Positions 14,817 to 19,852 of a stretch of DNA of 19,852 bases are shown piece by piece. The notes under the pieces were generated by a model. That model did not search any database. It saw only the letters and a program-made list of their open reading frames with translations, and had not been told where the DNA came from. The translations under genes and the position numbers were made by a program. Within the stretch, counting starts at the first letter, position 1. The number at the start of each line of letters is the position of its first letter. The DNA lies in contig JAOZMQ010000012.1 of the NCBI GenBank assembly GCA_029934195.1, positions 1 through 19,852 of the forward strand, given 5' to 3'. This DNA comes from Candidatus Cloacimonadota bacterium. GTDB lineage: Bacteria; Cloacimonadota; Cloacimonadia; Cloacimonadales; JAOZMQ01.

Positions 14817-16148
14817 ATGTATAAACTTTCTTATGAATATTTGTTTGAGTTAGTAAAACAAAAAAACGATTTAGAACTAAATAGACAATTAGAAAAAACT
14901 CATCCTGCTGACATTGCCGAAATAATCAACGATTTACCAAGCGATTTTGCATTCTATGTTTTTGCTAAACTTACTGATGAAATGGCATCTGATGTTATTG
15001 CAGAATTGAACGATGAAGCAAAAGAGACAATTTTAGATAGAGTAAAAGAAGCCAGATTAATCCGCATCATTGATGAAATGGAAACAGACGAAGCTGCTGA
15101 TATTCTTTCTGATTTAAAAGATGAAATCAGTTCAAAAGTTTTGGAGAATATTGATAAGGTTGATTCCGATTCAATAAAAGACCTGTTGACTTATGATGAA
15201 GAATCAGCCGGTGGGTTGATGAAAACGGAGATAATTTCTGTAAATAGAAAAATGAAACGGGATGAATTAATAGACGATATTAGGGGAAAATATTCTGATA
15301 TTGAAAATATTCATTACATTTTTGTAATTGATGATGATGAAAAGTTAATTGGAGTTTTAGAAGTTGTAAGATTATTGTTAGCACAAGAAAATAATATTGC
15401 AGAAGATTTAATGGAAAAGGAAGTTCTTTTTGCTCCTGTCACGATGGACCAAGAAAAAGTGGCACGTATTTTTAGAAAATATGATCTTTTTGTCTTGCCT
15501 GTTGTAGATGAAAAAGGAAAACTTCTCGGAAGAATAACGGTTGATGATATTATTGATGTAATAGATGATGAAGCATCTGAAGATGCTTACAAAATGGTGG
15601 GGCTTGAGAATGAAGATAAAGTTTTTACTTCTCCATTAAATTCCGTTAAAAAAAGACTTCCTTGGCTCACACTGAACCTTTTTACAGCTTTAATTGTATC
15701 TTCTGTTGTCGGAATTTTTGAACAAACTATTGCCAAATTATCTATTCTTGCAGTATTAATGCCGATTGTAGCTGGATTAGGAGGAAATTCAGGAACTCAA
15801 ACATTGACTGTAATAACAAGAGGTATTGCATTAGGTGAGTTAACTATTCACAATACATATAAAGCTATTTTCAAAGAAGTATTAGTTGGAATAATTAATG
15901 GAGTTTTAATTGGTACTTTTGCAATTATTCTTGCATATTTATTGAAAGGTCAAATTTTATTGGGAGTCGTTTTAGGTGTTGCAATGGTTGCAAATATGTT
16001 CATTGCTGGATTTTTTGGTGCGGTTGTTCCTGTTATTATGAAATCTTTGAAACTTGATCCAGCATTGGCATCAAGTGTCATTATTACAATGCTCACAGAT
16101 ATTGGAGGATTCGCTTCATTCCTGGGGTTGGCTACCATTTTACTATGA
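14817..16148 (+). CDS. mgtE: Magnesium channel/transporter MgtE
   Basis: Inner-membrane Mg2+ channel gated by cytosolic Mg2+. 443 residues from the ATG at 14817, chosen because AAGG (14806-14809) is 7 nt upstream; an in-frame ATG at 14793 has no SD. The N domain (about 15-125) has the repeated acidic helices PADIAEIINDL and ETDEAADILSDL. AGGLMKTEIISV leads into two CBS domains (about 135-255), the second ending GRITVDDIIDVIDDEASEDA. Five membrane spans follow (282-443) with the signature MPIVAGLGGNSGTQTLTV and the C-terminal MLTDIGGFASFLGLA, whose Asp428 lies at the pore-ion site in this family. It converges on the TPR gene. Confidence 0.96.
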   Translation: MYKLSYEYLFELVKQKNDLELNRQLEKTHPADIAEIINDLPSDFAFYVFAKLTDEMASDVIAELNDEAKETILDRVKEARLIRIIDEMETDEAADILSDLKDEISSKVLENIDKVDSDSIKDLLTYDEESAGGLMKTEIISVNRKMKRDELIDDIRGKYSDIENIHYIFVIDDDEKLIGVLEVVRLLLAQENNIAEDLMEKEVLFAPVTMDQEKVARIFRKYDLFVLPVVDEKGKLLGRITVDDIIDVIDDEASEDAYKMVGLENEDKVFTSPLNSVKKRLPWLTLNLFTALIVSSVVGIFEQTIAKLSILAVLMPIVAGLGGNSGTQTLTVITRGIALGELTIHNTYKAIFKEVLVGIINGVLIGTFAIILAYLLKGQILLGVVLGVAMVANMFIAGFFGAVVPVIMKSLKLDPALASSVIITMLTDIGGFASFLGLATILL

Positions 16149-16170
16149 TAAATTTTGGTAAAAACACTTG

Positions 16171-16208
16171 AAAAAAAACAAAATCTCTTCCTACAATAGA
16201 AAGAGATT
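16171..16208 (-). terminator. Intrinsic terminator of the minus-strand cluster
   Basis: AATCTCTT (16182-16189) and AAGAGATT (16201-16208) form a perfect 8-bp stem with an 11-nt loop. Read on the minus strand, the stem is followed by TTTGTTTTTTTT, the complement of the A-rich run at 16171-16182. It lies just past the TPR gene stop. On the plus strand no T-run follows, so it looks unidirectional. Confidence 0.85.
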
Positions 16209-16236
16209 CTGCTAAAAGGAATTTACTTTACATAAT

Positions 16237-17049
16237 TTATTTCTTCAATCTTTCTTTAAAATGCCTGAAAGCTTCATCAAGAAGACTCAAACCTTTATAA
16301 ACTCTTCCAACATGGAAATTCGTTGTCATTTCATCAAGATCTATATTTTCATCATACTCTTCAATTCCATAACTATAGAGCATATCATTATCAACTATAA
16401 GAGAATTCAATTTGATTTTAGCCCCAAAGTGATCTGGTTGCATTTTTAAGACTTTTTTAAAATGTTTAATTGCATTTTTTATATCTTTGAGACCAAGATA
16501 AGCATTTCCAAGGTGATATTGAACTGTAACAGTAGCTGGATTTTCATCGGCAATTGCTTTTAAACACTGAATAGCATTTTTATGTTCTCCGATTGATGAC
16601 ATTACAATTGATTTCTGATAAAACCCAAGAGTGGTTTTAGGTGTTTTTTTATGTAGAAGATTATAATGTTCTAAGGATTTTTTGGAATTTCCTTTATGGT
16701 AGTAACATAACCCCATCCAATAATGTGCCATGTATAAATCTGAACCAATCTCAATAATTTTAGTAAATTTATCTATTGCTTTACTAAAATTCGCCTCTCT
16801 AAAATATGCAATACCTAATTTGTATAAAGCAAGAGAATAATTTGGTTCTATTTCGATTGTTTTTTCTAAATAGTAAATTGATTCTGATATTTTTCCGAGT
16901 GTATAATAAATTACTCCTAAATTATATACGATTCTGATAATTTTTGGATGTGTTTTATGCAAGGATTTATATTCTTCTGCTGCTAAACTTAATTGTCCTT
17001 GCATCATATGTTTTTCAGCTTCACCAATGAGTTTTCCTATCTCTGTCAT
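16237..17049 (-). CDS. TPR-repeat protein of unknown role
   Basis: 270 residues of tetratricopeptide helices: about six repeats carrying the TPR pattern, such as YNLGVIYYTLGKISESIYYL, YKLGIAYFREANFSKAIDKF, YWMGLCYYHKGNSKKSLEHY and YHLGNAYLGLKDIKNAIKHF. TPR domains are protein-docking scaffolds; no catalytic domain, signal peptide or membrane span is seen, so it is probably cytosolic. A short acidic section (GIEEYDENIDLDEMTT) precedes a last helix pair. The start is ATG 17049, with GGAGG 7 nt upstream; an in-frame TTG six codons earlier would place the SD inside the gene. It is the last gene before the terminator, 58 nt after the malic enzyme. Its partner is unknown. Confidence 0.88.
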   Translation of the reverse strand: MTEIGKLIGEAEKHMMQGQLSLAAEEYKSLHKTHPKIIRIVYNLGVIYYTLGKISESIYYLEKTIEIEPNYSLALYKLGIAYFREANFSKAIDKFTKIIEIGSDLYMAHYWMGLCYYHKGNSKKSLEHYNLLHKKTPKTTLGFYQKSIVMSSIGEHKNAIQCLKAIADENPATVTVQYHLGNAYLGLKDIKNAIKHFKKVLKMQPDHFGAKIKLNSLIVDNDMLYSYGIEEYDENIDLDEMTTNFHVGRVYKGLSLLDEAFRHFKERLKK

Positions 17050-17107
17050 TTTTTTTCCTCCATACAAAATTATTGTTTTGATTTAATCGTGAAATAATTA
17101 TTGCACA

Positions 17108-18562
17108 TTATTTAACACTTTTAATTGCTATAGCAAGTGCATCTTCTAAAAGTTTTTCTGGAGGTGTGTCGATAAATCCATGATCAGTAACCAATTTTGT
17201 CATATTCCGTGAATAGTCAATATCTGCTTTTGCTTTTTGAAAAGCTTCTTCCCAAGTCATAGTAAGTCTTGCTACACCATCTTTAATTGCTTGTATGGCA
17301 ACATCTGCTGCTTCAACAGGAAAAACATCTGCTTCATTCATTGTAGGTACAATATTTTCAGGATTGATTCCTCTTTTTTCTGCATATCCGGCTAAAGAAT
17401 AGGCAGCAGTTATAGCCATTTGATCTGTCACTTTTTTTGCTCTTACCATCAAAGCACCTTTTAATATTCCCGGAAACCCAATTGAATTATTTACTTGATT
17501 TGGAAAATCTCCTCGACCTGTAGCTACAATAAAAGCTCCAGCTTCTTTAGCTGCATAAGGATAAATTTCAGGTACTGGATTTGCACAAGCAAAAACGATA
17601 GCTTTATCAGCCATTGTTTTAATCCATTCAGGTTTAACAACATCAGGACCAGGTGTAGAAAGAGTAATTAATACATCCGCATTAACACAAGCATCAGAGA
17701 ATTTTTTGATTTTATTAGGATTTGTGGATTGGCATAGTTCCCATTTACGATAGAATCTCTTATCATTTTGGATGTCTTTTCTATCGCTATGAAGACCGCC
17801 TTTTGAATCAAAAAGTGCCAAGTTTTTAGGATTTCCGCCAGCTGCAATAATTAATCTTGCGATTGTTGTATTAGCTGCTCCAGCACCAAGAAACGCAATT
17901 TTGACATCTTCAATATTTTTTTCTGCTAATTTGAGAGCATTTATCAAACCGGCAAGTGTTACACAAGCGGTTCCTTGAGCATCATCATGCCAAACTGGAA
18001 TATCGCATTCTTCTCTCAGAGTATCTAAAACTTTATAGCAATTTGGTTGTGAAATATCTTCAAGATTAATCGCACCAAAGCTATGTTGGCACATTTTTAC
18101 GAAATCTATAATTTTTTGCGGTTGATTAACTCCATTTTCATCTTTACTATCAACACACAATGCAACAGCATCTACTCCGCCGAGATATTTCATTAAAAAG
18201 GCTTTTCCCTCCATCACTCCGAGTCCTCCGGCAGGCGTACAATCGCCATCTCCAAGAACACGAGTCGAATCACTTACAACTGCAACTAAATTTCCTCTAT
18301 TTGAAAGATCAAAACTAATATCATTATTGTCGCGAATTGATGTTGATATTTTAGATACCCCCGGAGTGTACCAAACATTGAACCAATTAAAACCGAAAAC
18401 GCCAGCTTTGGGAATAGTTTGCATTTTCCCACCATAAAATTGATGAGTTGTTTTAGATAAATTTTTTAAGAATATTGTTTTCGCTTTTGCAATTTGTTCC
18501 TGTGAAAAACTTTCTGGAAATATTTTATCCAGATTTGATAAGTCCATTTTTAATTTTTCCAT
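17108..18562 (-). CDS. Malic enzyme (malate dehydrogenase, oxaloacetate-decarboxylating)
   Basis: Converts malate to pyruvate and CO2 with reduction of NAD(P)+, in the cytosol. 484 residues, the compact bacterial form without a phosphotransacetylase-like C-terminal domain. Motifs: WYTPGVS with Tyr65, VVSDSTRVLGDGDCTPAGG (96-114), MEGK with Lys120, NLEDI (167-170 area) for metal binding, WHDDAQGTACVTLAG (191-205) with Asp193-194, the nucleotide fold IAFLGAGAANTTIA (222-235), ACANPVPEIYP and GDFPNQVNNSIGFPG (351-365). The Asp at 252 after the second strand would suit NAD+, but cofactor choice cannot be settled. SD AAGGAG is 9 nt before the ATG. It lies downstream of the fumarase beta gene, its natural malate source. 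Confidence 0.95.
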   Translation of the reverse strand: MEKLKMDLSNLDKIFPESFSQEQIAKAKTIFLKNLSKTTHQFYGGKMQTIPKAGVFGFNWFNVWYTPGVSKISTSIRDNNDISFDLSNRGNLVAVVSDSTRVLGDGDCTPAGGLGVMEGKAFLMKYLGGVDAVALCVDSKDENGVNQPQKIIDFVKMCQHSFGAINLEDISQPNCYKVLDTLREECDIPVWHDDAQGTACVTLAGLINALKLAEKNIEDVKIAFLGAGAANTTIARLIIAAGGNPKNLALFDSKGGLHSDRKDIQNDKRFYRKWELCQSTNPNKIKKFSDACVNADVLITLSTPGPDVVKPEWIKTMADKAIVFACANPVPEIYPYAAKEAGAFIVATGRGDFPNQVNNSIGFPGILKGALMVRAKKVTDQMAITAAYSLAGYAEKRGINPENIVPTMNEADVFPVEAADVAIQAIKDGVARLTMTWEEAFQKAKADIDYSRNMTKLVTDHGFIDTPPEKLLEDALAIAIKSVK

Positions 18563-18625
18563 TTTGGTCTTCTCCTTATTTTTGTTTGTCAGTTTTTAAA
18601 TCGAATAATTTTAAGTAAAGTAAAA

Positions 18626-19174
18626 TCATTTCCTATAATTTTTTACACCTTCTTTATAAATATCATTACCATAAATATCGTTGGCAACGATACAAGGAAA
18701 ATTCTCCACTCTCATTTCTCTAATTGCTTCTGTTCCCAAATCTTCATAAGCAATAACTTTTGCTTCTTTGATTGATTCAGCAACAACAACAGCTGCTCCA
18801 CCGATAGCTGCAAGGTAAATACATTTATTCTTTATCATTGAATCTACTACTTGTTGGTTCCGTGGTCCTTTACCTATCATTGCTTTTAATCCTGCATCCA
18901 AAAGAGCTGGAGCATAAGGATCCATTCTATAACTTGTGGTTGGTCCAGCTGACCCGATTGGTTTTCCTGGTGGAGCCGGAGCAGGACCGACATAATATAT
19001 CACTTGTCCTTTAACATCAAATGGTAGCTCTTTTCCTTCTTCTAATAGATTCACAAGTCTTTTATGAGCAGCATCTCGTCCAGTATAGATTGTTCCTGTG
19101 ATAAAAACTTTTTCTCCGATTTTTAATCCTTCAAGATCTTCAGATTTTAAAGGTGTTTTTAAATGCTTTTCCAT
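18626..19174 (-). CDS. Fumarate hydratase / tartrate dehydratase beta subunit (Fe-S class)
   Basis: C-terminal-type subunit of the two-subunit, [4Fe-4S] class I fumarase family; fumarate hydration to malate is the likely reaction. 182 residues. Motifs: ITGTIYTGRDAAHKRL (25-40), YYVGPAPAPPGKPIGSAGPT (60-79), TSYRMDPYAPALLD (80-93), MIGKGPRNQQV and AYEDLGTEAIREM (142-154). The cluster cysteines belong to the alpha subunit, which is not in the window, though alpha and beta genes are usually adjacent. Here a GxxExxY gene ends 11 nt upstream. L-tartrate dehydratase cannot be excluded, but the malic enzyme 63 nt downstream favours fumarase. Confidence 0.93.
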   Translation of the reverse strand: MEKHLKTPLKSEDLEGLKIGEKVFITGTIYTGRDAAHKRLVNLLEEGKELPFDVKGQVIYYVGPAPAPPGKPIGSAGPTTSYRMDPYAPALLDAGLKAMIGKGPRNQQVVDSMIKNKCIYLAAIGGAAVVVAESIKEAKVIAYEDLGTEAIREMRVENFPCIVANDIYGNDIYKEGVKNYRK

Positions 19175-19185
19175 ATTTTTTCCTC

Positions 19186-19626
19186 TTATTCTTTTGACAA
19201 TTCTTCAACTGGTATATCAGAATGTACATTGATTTTATTGATAAAATTTGGGATTCTTTTAACTTGAACCCCAATATTATTGTTGGGATAATTTACAATT
19301 ATTCCTAATTTATAATTAGAAATTTTTAAATAATTGAGAATCTGTGCTTGATGTATATTTGATATTTCTACTACACATTTTACTTCTATAATTATTTTTT
19401 TATCAACAACAATATCAGCAAAATAATTCCCAATTAATTGTTTATTATAATAAACATCAAATTTCTTTTGAGATTCAACTTGAAATCCTCTTTCGAGAAG
19501 TTCAATAATAAGTGCACGCTCATACAATTTTTCCAAAAAACCATTACCTAATTTTTTCCGAACCGCTATACATGCATCCTTAATCAAGTAATATTCTTTA
19601 GGATAAATAAGGTCTTTTTTTATCAT
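19186..19626 (-). CDS. GxxExxY family protein (PD-(D/E)XK-like)
   Basis: 146 residues. The family motif G-x-x-E-x-x-Y is seen as LGNGFLEKLYERAL (Gly29, Glu32, Tyr35). A nuclease-like core follows: YFADIVVDKKIIIEVKCV with Asp71, Glu81 and Lys83 matching D...ExK, then QAQILNYLKIS. The GxxExxY family is small, often multi-copy in environmental genomes, and its function is not established; the fold relationship suggests a nuclease but does not prove it. The start is ATG 19626 with AAGGAG 6 nt upstream; a TTG directly before it would be only 3 nt from that SD. It stops 11 nt before the fumarase beta gene and is preceded by the 91-bp repeat array. Confidence 0.9.
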   Translation of the reverse strand: MIKKDLIYPKEYYLIKDACIAVRKKLGNGFLEKLYERALIIELLERGFQVESQKKFDVYYNKQLIGNYFADIVVDKKIIIEVKCVVEISNIHQAQILNYLKISNYKLGIIVNYPNNNIGVQVKRIPNFINKINVHSDIPVEELSKE

Positions 19627-19663
19627 CAAGTACTCCTTATTCCATTATTGAGCATCAAACAAC

Positions 19664-19852
19664 TCGAACAATTAAAATTCTCTCTTCTGTTCGATTTATT
19701 AGTTTTGTTCGATGTACAAAACAAATCTTTCCGGCACCAAACAAACCGAGCAATTCGAACAATTAAAATTCTCTCTTCTGTTCGATTTGTTAGTTTTGTT
19801 CGATGTACAAAACAAATCTTTCCGGCACCAAACAAACTGAACATCTCGAACA
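19664..19852. repeat. Tandem array of 91-bp direct repeats (continues past the window)
   Basis: Two full units (19664-19754 and 19755-19845) and the first 7 bases of a third. The first 83 bases of the units differ at one position (A at 19698, G at 19789); four more differences lie in the last 8 bases. Each unit begins TCGAACA, pairing 17 nt later with TGTTCGA (7-bp inverted repeat), then has GTTTTGT-TCGATGT-ACAAAAC (7-bp hairpin, 19702-19722 in unit 1) and ends TTTCCGGCACCAAACAAAC. A third TGTTCGA lies in the hairpin. The period is not a multiple of three, and units abut without spacers. It lies upstream of the GxxExxY gene. Confidence 0.9.

Noticed and set aside
19640..19700. Promoter for the GxxExxY-fumarase cluster just upstream of its start on the minus strand
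   Set aside because: The best candidate boxes (TTGTTC, 16 nt, AATAAT) match consensus poorly. The real promoter could lie in the repeat array or beyond the window.
19626..19844. Minus-strand 72-codon open frame across the repeat array
   Set aside because: It reads the same 91-bp unit in two different frames because 91 is not divisible by three, and it ends at the GxxExxY start. The repeat shows no coding pattern.
19664..19852. CRISPR array
   Set aside because: Units are 91 bp, abut each other with no unique spacers, and no cas gene is present.

Overview
The window comes from an AT-rich bacterial chromosome. It starts inside tuf (EF-Tu) and runs, on the + strand, through a complete S10–spc–alpha ribosomal-protein superoperon (rpsJ to rplQ, about 933-14562). 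The genes are tightly packed, mostly 3-25 nt apart with several overlaps (rplD/rplW, rplP/rpmC, rpsE/rpmD). I see no internal terminator, and the cluster ends in a clear intrinsic terminator at 14561-14594. The order is canonical: tuf, rpsJ, rplCDWB, rpsS, rplV, rpsC, rplP, rpmC, rpsQ, rplNXE, rpsN, rpsH, rplFR, rpsE, rpmD, rplO, secY, infA, rpmJ, rpsM, rpsK, rpsD, rpoA, rplQ. The adk and map genes often found between secY and infA are absent. That slot holds only a 44-codon ORF that I do not recognise. Several genes start with TTG or GTG.

After the terminator, mgtE (Mg2+ channel/transporter, + strand) has a good candidate sigma70-type promoter and a roughly 145-nt leader. The leader contains hairpins, a possible 10-codon uORF and two copies of AAGGTAT. 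One copy is the uORF Shine-Dalgarno (SD) sequence and the other is the mgtE SD. A single upstream ATACCTT could pair with either, which suggests a translational switch.

The right end is a minus-strand cluster reading leftward: a GxxExxY-family PD-(D/E)XK-like protein, a fumarase/tartrate dehydratase beta subunit, a malic enzyme, and a TPR-repeat protein, closed by an intrinsic terminator at 16171-16208. Fumarase and malic enzyme together would carry fumarate to malate to pyruvate, consistent with a C4-dicarboxylate branch in an anaerobe. The fumarase alpha subunit is not in the window. The GxxExxY gene and an array of 91-bp direct repeats (19664 to the window end) lie where alpha would usually be.

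Taxonomy is an inference. Low GC, two-subunit Fe-S fumarase, a GxxExxY gene, zinc-type uS14 and an L2 with HPMGGGE (which I recall from Bacteroidetes-type proteins) suggest an anaerobic bacterium of the FCB superphylum or a candidate phylum near it, such as Cloacimonadota. I cannot prove this from the window. Most of the window is ordinary housekeeping DNA. The parts most worth attention are the mgtE leader, the 44-codon ORF, and the 91-bp array with its GxxExxY gene.
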